In this document: piece after piece, positions 1 through 6,943 of the stretch
How positions within the stretch are numbered: the stretch's first letter is position 1
Layout of the letters: every line of letters starts with the position of its first letter
Assembly: GCA_030836365.1 (NCBI GenBank)
Contig: JAURQB010000062.1
Span: forward strand, 1-17,257
Length of the DNA stretch: 17,257 bases
Direction of reading: 5' to 3'
Source of the DNA: Bdellovibrionota bacterium
GTDB lineage: Bacteria; Bdellovibrionota; Bacteriovoracia; Bacteriovoracales; Bacteriovoracaceae
Notes under the pieces: generated by a model
The model's input: the letters and a program-made list of their open reading frames with translations, nothing else
Database searches by the model: none
What the model was told of the DNA's origin: nothing
Position numbers and translations under genes: made by a program

Positions 1-1550
1 CATTTATCATTAAAAATATAATCTAACCCGACCTGAAGCTTTACTGGACTCACACCAATAGTTAATGCCTTTTTTTCACTACTGGTAATACTTCCTCCGA
101 GGTTAATTTGAAAATGAGTTGACTGCATCGAGACATTGACTGAACCACCTGCATAATTATTTTTAGTATTATTTTCGTATCGAGAACGAGAAAAATCGTA
201 ATAAATTAATTCACGCTGGCGCTGATAAAAACCCATCACTTGGAGGGACATATTTTGATGCTGATAGAGAAAGCTAAATTCACTTGAGTAATTTTTCTCA
301 GGAAGTAACTCATCATTTCCATATAAGGAAAATAGTTCATAGAAGCTAGGAAATCGCGAGTTTTTACCAACTTGAAAACTAAGCTTCGTTTTAGGGCCCA
401 TTAAATCATATCCAACCTGGCCGACCAATTCGTCCGAGCTCACCCCTTGATCGATTCTAGCACCGAGTCTCCATTGCCCGGAGTGAGTTTTGATTACACC
501 ATTAGCAAAAAGAGAATTTTGTCTAAACGCCGTTGGAGTTGATAAGTCACTTTCCGTGATCTCCAAGGAAATATCCTGGTTAATCTCCCCTCCCCAATTA
601 AGTTGATTAAACCAGAAGATATCGGCAGCCGTTAAAGAGGTTTTCACATAAACGGATTGGGAATTGTAAGCAAGTAAACTCTCCACATCGCCAAAGGCAT
701 TATTTACTTTACGATTGTTTTGTTGAAGCCTGATCACATTTTTCCAAATCTGATCATTAAATAAAATTGAAGTATTTTTCGCGATCACCTCATATGACTT
801 TTCTCGCCCATAAGGTCTCTGGTCATCAGTTAAAAATTGATCAAAATCCTGATGATCTTGAAATACATTTAACTGAACTTCCGGGCCAAAATCGGTTCCG
901 GCAAATTTTTTCCACCCCGCCTTAAAAACATGAAGAGAGCGAGCGTCATCCTCTGCAGACTCTCCATTTAGGGCGGGTTGAAGACTTGGACCGGATTTAA
1001 ATTGCCTTAAGGCGGCAACACTCCAAGCTTGCCGCTTGTGCAAAAATACTTTTTTGATCGCCAATTTTTGAAAACCATTATTTCCCGTCATCAAAAGAAA
1101 TTTACTTTGCGGCACCATTTTACTAGTGAACTCAAGAGCACCGCTAAAAGCTCCTCGGCCCATCACTCCGGCGCTTCCTCCCACATGAATATTCATTTCA
1201 TCATAAAAAAACGGATCTAAAAAATAATAACTACGACTTCCACCTATGCCCGTTGCACTTTGCTGAGAAAGCCCATCGGCAACCACCAAGAGTTGCGCAG
1301 AGTTTTGCCCCATGAATCTTAACTCATCCCCGCCATTGATAAAGCTTCCTGGTTTAGTTTGCGTAAACGGCATCAATAACAATTTTTGATAAAAACCTTG
1401 CCCATTATCTTCGATTGATTGGGTGCGCCCCAAAGGGCCAGTTAACGTATTGAGATCATCTGGGCCACTTGCAATAACGGTAAGTTGCTCTGCGAACGAG
1501 TAACTCGCGTACAGGTATATCACTAATGAAAAAATGAATAATTTGGCCAT
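1..1550 (-). CDS. TonB-dependent outer-membrane receptor, C-terminus cut by window edge
   Basis: Reading the minus strand from ATG at 1550 gives an open frame of about 516 codons to the window edge. Residues 1-20 form a signal peptide (hydrophobic run, then SFA before EQL). The mature N-terminus EQLTVIASG looks like a TonB box. A plug domain follows to about residue 145, with LRFMGQNSAQLLVVADG and a GVMGRGAFSGALEF segment. The rest is beta-barrel with alternating polar and hydrophobic strands, including the family-type stretch RFPSFYELFSLYGNDELLPE. TonB receptors import siderophores, cobalamin or other large ligands across the outer membrane; the ligand cannot be told here. BtuB-like size is plausible, but no cobalamin riboswitch is seen. 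The ATG has no good Shine-Dalgarno directly before it, and an in-frame TGA lies upstream. Divergent from the photolyase gene. Confidence 0.88.
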   Translation of the reverse strand, partial: MAKLFIFSLVIYLYASYSFAEQLTVIASGPDDLNTLTGPLGRTQSIEDNGQGFYQKLLLMPFTQTKPGSFINGGDELRFMGQNSAQLLVVADGLSQQSATGIGGSRSYYFLDPFFYDEMNIHVGGSAGVMGRGAFSGALEFTSKMVPQSKFLLMTGNNGFQKLAIKKVFLHKRQAWSVAALRQFKSGPSLQPALNGESAEDDARSLHVFKAGWKKFAGTDFGPEVQLNVFQDHQDFDQFLTDDQRPYGREKSYEVIAKNTSILFNDQIWKNVIRLQQNNRKVNNAFGDVESLLAYNSQSVYVKTSLTAADIFWFNQLNWGGEINQDISLEITESDLSTPTAFRQNSLFANGVIKTHSGQWRLGARIDQGVSSDELVGQVGYDLMGPKTKLSFQVGKNSRFPSFYELFSLYGNDELLPEKNYSSEFSFLYQHQNMSLQVMGFYQRQRELIYYDFSRSRYENNTKNNYAGGSVNVSMQSTHFQINLGGSITSSEKKALTIGVSPVKLQVGLDYIFNDK

Positions 1551-1554
1551 GGTT

Positions 1555-1584
1555 TTAATTGCTTTTATCGCTCTGTTTTGTCAA
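1555..1584 (-). other. Candidate 9-codon leader ORF with strong RBS ahead of the TonB receptor
   Basis: On the minus strand a perfect AGGAGGT (1590-1596) sits 5 nt before a TTG that opens MTKQSDKSN and stops with TAA at 1557-1555. That stop is 4 nt before the receptor ATG (1550). The receptor ATG has no comparable site of its own. The arrangement could couple receptor translation to a leader peptide, or the site could be a relic. This is seen directly; its use is inference. Confidence 0.3.
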
Positions 1585-1616
1585 TTAATACCTCCTATTG
1601 TTGGTGTATTGTTCAC

Positions 1617-1644
1617 TTGACTAAGGAATAGGAAGCTCTAGGAT
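1617..1644 (+). promoter_or_regulatory. Weak candidate promoter for the photolyase gene
   Basis: TTGACT (1617-1622) and TAGGAT (1639-1644) are 16 bp apart and match the housekeeping sigma consensus at 5 of 6 and 4 of 6 positions. The implied 5' leader is only about 13 nt, reaching the Shine-Dalgarno AAGGAG (1651-1656). An extracytoplasmic-sigma promoter is an alternative. Low confidence. Confidence 0.25.
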
Positions 1645-1663
1645 AGTTTCAAGGAGTAAAACC

Positions 1664-3064
1664 ATGAAAAAATCACTCGTTTGGATCAGAAGAGATATTA
1701 GATTAATCGACCACACGGCGCTCAGCGCTGCTATCGCCGAAAGTGATGAGGTCCACTTGGTTTTTATTTTTGATGAAAAAATTTTACAAAAGCTACCCGC
1801 TAATGACCGTCGAGTAACGTTTATTCATGAATCCCTTCGGGAATTAAATAATGAGCTCACCAACTATAATTCAGAAATCAATATCCTCTTTGGTGACCCA
1901 GTCGAAGAGATTCCAAAGTTGACAAAAAAAATCGGGGTACAAAAAGTATTTTTTAATCGAGATTATGAAAAATATGCTCTTAATCGAGACAAAAAAGTCA
2001 CAACTAAATTAAAAGAAATGGATATCGCGACTTCCAGCTACCGTGATCATGTCATTTTTGAAGCTTCAGAAGTGTTAAAAAAAGACAATACGCCTTACAA
2101 AGTTTTCACGCCTTACAAAAGAGCGTGGATAGCAAGATTTATGAGTGAATTTTCACGGGCGAAATTGTTTCGGGCAAATCATCAAAAATATGCTCAAGAC
2201 GTGCCTCATCGTTTTTCCAAAACCGATTGGATGAAAAAAACAGGTTTTGGGCCTCAAGAGCTAAGTATTGAAGCAGGGAGAAAAGGTGCCTTAAAAGTTT
2301 TAGAGCGATTTAAAAAAAATATTGGCACATATCATGAGACTCGTAACCTTTTAGAAGAGACTTCGACTTCTGGACTTTCTCCTTATATAAGACATGGATT
2401 GATTAGTATTAGAGAGGTTCTCAGCTTAGGAGTAAAAGAGAATGCTATTATTCATGAGACTTTTGTTTCGGAGCTTGTGTGGCGCGAGTTTTATCAAATG
2501 ATATTGAGTCATTTTCCCGTTGTCGAAAAATCAAGTTTTAAGCCCCAGTATGACGCGATTAAATGGGCCGGAGGAAAAAAAGAATTAGTCGCGTGGCAAA
2601 AAGGGGAAACAGGCTACCCCATTGTCGATGCAGGAATGAGGTGCCTAAATCAAACCGGCCTCATGCCCAATCGTTTACGCATGGTCACAGCCAGTTTTTT
2701 ATGTAAAACCCTTCTTGTTGACTGGAAGAAAGGAGAGAAATACTTTGCGGAGAAATTAATGGATTTTGATCTAGCTTCCAATAATGGTGGCTGGCAATGG
2801 AGCTCCTCCACCGGCTGTGATGCTCAACCTTACTTTCGAATTTTTAATCCATTGAGCCAAAGTCAAAAATTTGACCCCAATGGCGACTTTATTAGAAAGT
2901 GGTGCCCTGAGCTTGCTAAGCTTGATGCCAAACAAATTCATCAACCCCATGCCTATGGGCCTCTATTTTTAATAGAAAAAGATATCCAATACCCAATGCC
3001 TGTTGTGGATTATTCATCCAAGAGAGTTGAAGCTCTCGCGATGTATAAATCTGCACTGAAATAG
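1664..3064 (+). CDS. phrB: Class I cyclobutane pyrimidine dimer photolyase
   Basis: A 466-residue flavoprotein that uses blue light to split UV-induced pyrimidine dimers in DNA. The N-terminal Rossmann antenna domain (1-130) begins KSLVWIRRDIRLIDHTAL. The helical FAD domain (about 200-466) carries TSGLSPYIRHG (235-245), ELVWREFYQ (270-278), GYPIVDAGMR (317-326) and NNGGWQWSSSTG (373-384). By alignment from memory to the E. coli enzyme, the electron-transfer tryptophans are W301, W354 and W377, and the substrate contacts W273, N336 and W379 are kept. The usual TGWMHNR is TGLMPNR here, so one conserved Trp (E. coli W338) is Leu. The start is fixed by AAGGAG 7 nt upstream. Its last codons and stop lie in the first unit of a 28-bp repeat. 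Class I CPD photolyase is much more likely than a cryptochrome. Confidence 0.93.
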   Translation: MKKSLVWIRRDIRLIDHTALSAAIAESDEVHLVFIFDEKILQKLPANDRRVTFIHESLRELNNELTNYNSEINILFGDPVEEIPKLTKKIGVQKVFFNRDYEKYALNRDKKVTTKLKEMDIATSSYRDHVIFEASEVLKKDNTPYKVFTPYKRAWIARFMSEFSRAKLFRANHQKYAQDVPHRFSKTDWMKKTGFGPQELSIEAGRKGALKVLERFKKNIGTYHETRNLLEETSTSGLSPYIRHGLISIREVLSLGVKENAIIHETFVSELVWREFYQMILSHFPVVEKSSFKPQYDAIKWAGGKKELVAWQKGETGYPIVDAGMRCLNQTGLMPNRLRMVTASFLCKTLLVDWKKGEKYFAEKLMDFDLASNNGGWQWSSSTGCDAQPYFRIFNPLSQSQKFDPNGDFIRKWCPELAKLDAKQIHQPHAYGPLFLIEKDIQYPMPVVDYSSKRVEALAMYKSALK

Positions 3065-3138
3065 TTATCACAGCATATCGCTACTGTTATAGTTATCACA
3101 GCATATCGCTACTGTTATACTTATCACAGCATATCGCT
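3055..3138. repeat. 28-bp tandem repeat, three units, between convergent genes
   Basis: Three units lie at 3055-3082, 3083-3110 and 3111-3138. They share the core TATCACAGCATATCGCTACT; units 2 and 3 differ at one base, and unit 1 differs at its left end. Unit 1 contains the photolyase stop codon and unit 3 contains the last codons and stop of the opposing lipoprotein gene. The array is therefore a tandem amplification of a convergent gene junction. Read on the minus strand, each of the first two unit junctions can form a weak hairpin (ACAGTA paired with TGCTGT, six-base loop). No spacer sequence and no U-tract are present. Confidence 0.93.
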
Positions 3139-3681
3139 ACACGTGCCTTTTTTATTTGTTGGAATCAATTGTAAAATTTTTGCAAGCGAGCCACTAGAGA
3201 AACCATCATCAAATTGCGCGAGAACCTTCTTATTTTTACCGATTAATAGTACACGCGCATTGTTAGGATTTTCCGTCCCAAGAAAATTTTTAACGATGTT
3301 GGCATCATCATAGACAGTGACGACATTGTTCCATAAACCTTTGGGTATTCCTTTTTTCATTCCGCCATCAATTTTGTTGCGAAAAAACTGAGGAAACCAG
3401 GAATCTAAAACAGGCAGTTCATAAACTAAAACTTTTACTCCCGTCATTTCAAGGCCGATCAACCAACGATCAATATCAAATTGAGTTTTTTGTTTGTAGC
3501 CAATCAGAAAAATTTGTAGATCATTTATCTCAGATGCAGGTAGCATGAGCCGATCGCCGTATAAAGATTCTCCACTTATTTGGGGAAAGCTCTCTCCCAC
3601 TACTTTCTTATTTTGAATTGTCCTTGAAGAGCAGCTGACAATTAAATTATAAAATAAGAAGATTAAAGTTAACTGCTTCAC
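3124..3681 (-). CDS. ATP10-like thioredoxin-fold lipoprotein
   Basis: A 185-residue protein starting at GTG (3681), which is 5 nt after a perfect AGGAGGT (3687-3693). Residues 1-17 form a lipoprotein signal ending LIVSC, so the mature chain is lipid-anchored at Cys17. The rest reads as a thioredoxin-like fold lacking a CxxC pair, with VGESFPQISGESL (28-40), YELPVLDSWFPQFF, GGMKKGIPKGLW and VVTVYDD. That series resembles the ATP10 family, whose mitochondrial member helps assemble ATP synthase. In bacteria such proteins are mostly uncharacterised. The C-terminal tail KGTCSDML is encoded by the third unit of the tandem repeat, so it may be recently altered. Lipoprotein call firm; ATP10 relation from motif memory, moderate; function unknown. 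Confidence 0.75.
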   Translation of the reverse strand: MKQLTLIFLFYNLIVSCSSRTIQNKKVVGESFPQISGESLYGDRLMLPASEINDLQIFLIGYKQKTQFDIDRWLIGLEMTGVKVLVYELPVLDSWFPQFFRNKIDGGMKKGIPKGLWNNVVTVYDDANIVKNFLGTENPNNARVLLIGKNKKVLAQFDDGFSSGSLAKILQLIPTNKKGTCSDML

Positions 3682-3731
3682 GAGTGACCTCCTAGACGTA
3701 AATGGGACAAGTTTTCTCCTAACCCATCAAT

Positions 3732-3737
3732 ATTATA
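3732..3737 (-). promoter_or_regulatory. Consensus -10 box for the ATP10-like lipoprotein gene
   Basis: A perfect TATAAT on the minus strand lies about 50 nt before the GTG start. No good -35 hexamer is found 16-18 bp upstream, so only the -10 is claimed. Confidence 0.3.
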
Positions 3738-3833
3738 CACCATCATAAAGAAATCATTTACGATGTCTGGCCGTTGTTTCGTGCGCGTATAGGATTTTCG
3801 CTTTAGAATACATTCAATCTAAGGAGAGCTCAT

Positions 3834-4370
3834 ATGACTAAGATCTTAACTTCCATCTGTTTATTATTTTTTATTAATTTTTCATATTCCAGCGAAAGTT
3901 TTTACGAACTAAAAGCCAAGACGATTAAAGGCGAAGAAATAAATTTCTCTAAATTTAAAGGAAAGACAGTGATGTTAGTCAACATCGCAAGTCGCTGCGG
4001 ATTCACTCCCCAACTTGAATCCCTCCAAGAGTTGTATGAAAAGTACCGTGCGAAAAACTTCATTATCGTTGGCGTGCCGTCCAATGAATTCGGTGGCCAG
4101 TCACCTGAAGCTGATGGAGAAATGGCAAAATTTTGTAAGTTAAATTACGGAGTGAATTTTCCCTTGTTATCTAAATCATTTGTCAAAGGAAAAAACAAGA
4201 GCTCAGTCTTCAAATTCTTGATCGATAATTCAACAAATCAAAGTGAAATCTCGTGGAATTTTGAAAAATTTTTGGTCGGACCAAATGGAAAAGTTGTCGC
4301 GAGATTCCGCTCAGGTGACTCTCCTTTAGGTGATAAAATCGTTAAAAAAATTAAGACCTTAATAAATTAA
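3834..4370 (+). CDS. Secreted glutathione peroxidase family protein
   Basis: A 178-residue peroxidase that reduces hydrogen peroxide and organic hydroperoxides. Residues 1-19 form an N-terminal signal (hydrophobic core LLFFINFSYS), which would place it in the periplasm, unusual for this mostly cytosolic family. The catalytic set is complete: peroxidatic C55 in NIASRCGFTPQ, Q89 in NEFGGQ, and W141-N142 in SWNFEKF. C101 in FCKLNYGVNFP is 46 residues after C55, the same spacing as the resolving cysteine of thioredoxin-dependent members. Thioredoxin or another thiol donor is therefore more likely than glutathione. AAGGAG (3821-3826) fixes the start. It leads a five-gene operon with a photolyase-like protein, suggesting defence against light-driven peroxide damage. 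Confidence 0.9.
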   Translation: MTKILTSICLLFFINFSYSSESFYELKAKTIKGEEINFSKFKGKTVMLVNIASRCGFTPQLESLQELYEKYRAKNFIIVGVPSNEFGGQSPEADGEMAKFCKLNYGVNFPLLSKSFVKGKNKSSVFKFLIDNSTNQSEISWNFEKFLVGPNGKVVARFRSGDSPLGDKIVKKIKTLIN

Positions 4371-4395
4371 ACTCGTTCATCCAGGAGAAACCATT

Positions 4396-5007
4396 ATGGT
4401 TTTGATCAATATCGGTGTCCACAAACTTGAAAGTTATAAAAATAATGACGGCATTTTTGAAAATAGTTATTTCATTCATAGGCCTTATTTAAACTACGTC
4501 ATTTTCTCTCCTAATAGTACCGAGCTATTTTATGATTATTTTAACGCCAAAGGAGGTGTGGGAAAGCAAATCTTCACTCATCATAAACAAATCGGTCATT
4601 CCCAGGCCAAAATATTTAATAAGTATGGTGCAGCTGTTTTACTAACTAATCCGACAAAGCAACCTCATAACAACTCTTACAAATGTGAGTACTATGGAGA
4701 AGACTTTAGCGATAAAGACATTATTTACCCATGGGATAGACCAAAAGAACTTCATTGGTTTATTCTCACTCAGAAAGGCAAAAATTTTCTGATCACCGAT
4801 GAGCATTTAATTTTAAAAGACGGAATTTGGTCGCCCAATCCTTCTCTGGATTATAATGATGAAAAAATAAAAGACATCGAGGAGGTACTAAATCACGAAA
4901 TAGATTACCTACTGCCAAGGATGCACACAGGAGAATTTTACCTACAAAAGACATCGCGCTCTGAACGAGAAAAACAAATTAATCATTTTATAGGTCAAAT
5001 AAAATGA
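4396..5007 (+). CDS. Degenerate metallo-beta-lactamase-fold protein
   Basis: A 203-residue cytosolic protein with no signal peptide, preceded by AGGAG (4383-4387). The middle runs NSYFIHRPYLNYVIFSP (residues 24-40), then GGVGKQIFTHHKQIGHSQAK, then FNKYGAAVLLT. This order matches a metallo-beta-lactamase-like subgroup in which a FI-RP-GNVL-DSP strand pair is followed by GGV-IFLTHRDDV-DH and an FGA helix. Here the metal-binding acids of THRDDV are THHKQI, so the metal site appears lost or rebuilt, and enzyme activity is doubtful. Such proteins sit beside photolyase-type genes in my memory of other genomes, but I could not check this. It shares an ATGA overlap with the next gene, so co-translation is likely. 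Fold call moderate; role unknown. Confidence 0.6.
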   Translation: MVLINIGVHKLESYKNNDGIFENSYFIHRPYLNYVIFSPNSTELFYDYFNAKGGVGKQIFTHHKQIGHSQAKIFNKYGAAVLLTNPTKQPHNNSYKCEYYGEDFSDKDIIYPWDRPKELHWFILTQKGKNFLITDEHLILKDGIWSPNPSLDYNDEKIKDIEEVLNHEIDYLLPRMHTGEFYLQKTSRSEREKQINHFIGQIK

Positions 5008-5426
5008 ATAGTTTGATTATCATTAACTTTGCCTTGTCGTGTTACTTACTGGGACTGATTTTAACAATGCAAATGGTTCACTATCCCACATTTATTTATG
5101 TTGACCGAAAACTGTTTAATAAATTTCACCTCTTTCATGTAAGGCGTATTTCACTAATCGTCATGCTTCCAATGGGTGCAGAACTCCTCGCCTCTGCCGC
5201 TCTTTTGTTTCTTTATCCAAGTGCCATTCATGCCACGCTATTTTCTTTGGTTGTTCTAATTTGGTTAAGTACGGCTTTTCTAAGTGTGCCTAGGCATAAC
5301 AAACTGAGTGAGCATAAAAATCCCAAAATTATTAGTGAGCTCGTTTTAACTAATTGGCCGAGGACAATACTGTGGTTCTCGAGGGTGGTCATCCTCATTT
5401 TTGTCCTAAGAGGGAGTCTATCATGA
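5004..5426 (+). CDS. Four-helix integral membrane protein
   Basis: A 140-residue inner-membrane protein with predicted helices at about 4-22, 49-70, 76-95 and 119-136. The first helix is followed by the polar motif MVHYPTFIYVD (24-34) and by FHLFHVRRIS (41-50), whose histidines H26, H42 and H45 could face a cofactor or quinone site. The motif with VMLPMGAELL is a recurring pattern in small unnamed membrane proteins. It has no strong ribosome site and starts by ATGA overlap with the gene before; it overlaps the photolyase-like gene the same way. This three-gene coupling suggests a shared job. No function is recognised. Confidence 0.7.
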   Translation: MNSLIIINFALSCYLLGLILTMQMVHYPTFIYVDRKLFNKFHLFHVRRISLIVMLPMGAELLASAALLFLYPSAIHATLFSLVVLIWLSTAFLSVPRHNKLSEHKNPKIISELVLTNWPRTILWFSRVVILIFVLRGSLS

Positions 5427-6928
5427 GTGAATCCCTATTTCTCATCTTAGGAAATCAACAATTTCCGCAAGGCCATATAAAGAAATACAAGGACTCTCAT
5501 CAATTTTTTATGGCCGAAGTTAATGAGCTTTGCACTCATTTTAAATATCATAAACAAAAAATCTTATTCTTTCTCGCGAGCATGCGAGAGTACAATGATG
5601 ATTTACTCAGCAATGGTTTCCAAACTAATTATGTAAAACTCACATCAAAAAATAATGGAACAAGTTACACTGAGCACTTAGAAAACTTTCTCAAAAAAAA
5701 TAAAAAGATAAAAAGTATCACTATCTTTGAAATAGAAGATACTTTTTTTGAAAAGATCATCGTTGACTTTTGTCAAAAGCAAAAATTAAAACTTGAAATC
5801 CTGCCCTCACCGATGTTTATCACTTCCCGTGATGACTTCAAGGAATATCTCGATTCGGTAAAGCGCCCTTTCATGAAAACCTTTTATGAAAAACAGCGCA
5901 AAAAACATGAAATTCTAACGATTGCCGACAAACCGATTGGTGGAAAATGGAGTTATGATGAGGATAATAGAAAAAAAATTCCAAAGGGTGTTATTCCTCC
6001 ACCGGTTATGTCACCTAAATATGAAACAAATAAGAATTTTAATGATTGCCTAAAAATCATTGAGGAAATTTTTCCCGGCCACCCTGGTTCGACTGATGAT
6101 TTTCTCTATCCAATTAATATCAAGGATGCGACCCGATTTTTTAAAGACTTTTTAAAAAACAGATTTGCTCTATTTGGCGATTACGAAGACGCAATTCATT
6201 CTGATCATAATTTTAATTTCCATTCACTTCTAAGTGCAAATATAAATGTCGGTCACATCACTCCGCATGAAATTATCAAGGCCGTCACTACATCTGAGAT
6301 GATTAAAAATATTCCGATGAATAGTCTCGAGGGTTATGTTCGCCAAGTTATTGGCTGGCGAGAATTCATTCGAGGGATCTACCATAATTATGACGAAGTT
6401 CAATCCAAATCAAATTTCTGGAACCATAAGAGAAAGCTTAACGACAATTGGTATACAGGAAATACTGGAGTTCCTCCTTTAGATGATGCAATCAAAAAAG
6501 CCTCTCGCTTTGGATATTGTCATCATATTGAGAGACTAATGATTATTTCCAACATAATGCTCCTCTCGCAGATACATCCCCAGGAAGTTTTTAAGTGGTT
6601 TATGGAAATGTTTGTTGATTCTAGTGATTGGGTCATGGGGCCGAATGTCTATGGGATGGCCCAATTTAGTGATGGCGGAATTTTTGCCACAAAACCCTAT
6701 ATCTGTGGCAGTAACTACTTACTAAAAATGAGTAATTATAAAAAAGGTGAATGGTGTAATGAGGTCGACGGTCTCTATTGGGGATTTATTAACAACAACC
6801 GTGATTTTTTCGCCAAAAACCCCAGGATGAGTCTCTCTATTCGTCAGTACGAACGAATCAAGCCAGATCGTCGAGAACTCATCGCAACAGCATCCGATGA
6901 ATTTATAAAAAGAAATACAAAAATATAA
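5423..6928 (+). CDS. FeS-BCP/CryPro-type photolyase lacking two Fe-S cysteines
   Basis: A 501-residue member of the deoxyribodipyrimidine photolyase-related family (PF04244 type), which includes bacterial (6-4) photolyases such as Agrobacterium PhrB (about 507 residues). The N-terminal antenna domain begins SLFLILGNQQF. The FAD half carries EGYVRQVIGWREFIRGIY (303-320), GYCHHIERLMI (364-374), DWVMGPNVYGMAQFSDGG (402-419) and ATKPYI (422-427). Of the four cysteines that normally bind a [4Fe-4S] cluster, C366 is present and C445 may fill the last. The central YCKGC motif is Y439-KKG-E443, so both of its cysteines are gone, and the loop before LYW is shortened. The ATG at 5423 is chosen over an in-frame ATG at 5354: it follows AAGAGGGAG, overlaps the upstream stop as ATGA, and begins at the conserved domain edge. 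Confidence 0.9.
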   Translation: MSESLFLILGNQQFPQGHIKKYKDSHQFFMAEVNELCTHFKYHKQKILFFLASMREYNDDLLSNGFQTNYVKLTSKNNGTSYTEHLENFLKKNKKIKSITIFEIEDTFFEKIIVDFCQKQKLKLEILPSPMFITSRDDFKEYLDSVKRPFMKTFYEKQRKKHEILTIADKPIGGKWSYDEDNRKKIPKGVIPPPVMSPKYETNKNFNDCLKIIEEIFPGHPGSTDDFLYPINIKDATRFFKDFLKNRFALFGDYEDAIHSDHNFNFHSLLSANINVGHITPHEIIKAVTTSEMIKNIPMNSLEGYVRQVIGWREFIRGIYHNYDEVQSKSNFWNHKRKLNDNWYTGNTGVPPLDDAIKKASRFGYCHHIERLMIISNIMLLSQIHPQEVFKWFMEMFVDSSDWVMGPNVYGMAQFSDGGIFATKPYICGSNYLLKMSNYKKGEWCNEVDGLYWGFINNNRDFFAKNPRMSLSIRQYERIKPDRRELIATASDEFIKRNTKI

Positions 6929-6943
6929 ATAAAGGATATTCCA

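Noticed and set aside
1029..1220. Small plus-strand ORF inside the TonB receptor region
   Set aside because: It is antisense to a clear receptor frame and has no ribosome site or recognisable protein features.
1551..1663. Cobalamin riboswitch between the receptor and photolyase genes
   Set aside because: The gap is only 113 bases, much of it ribosome sites and a mini-ORF, and no B12-box-like sequence was found.
3055..3138. Possible CRISPR array
   Set aside because: The 28-bp units abut one another with no spacers, there are only three, and no cas genes are near. It is a plain tandem repeat.
5354..5422. Longer start for the photolyase-like gene at 5354
   Set aside because: It would overlap the membrane-protein gene by 73 nt and add 23 residues unlike the family. 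The ATG at 5423 has a ribosome site and ATGA coupling.
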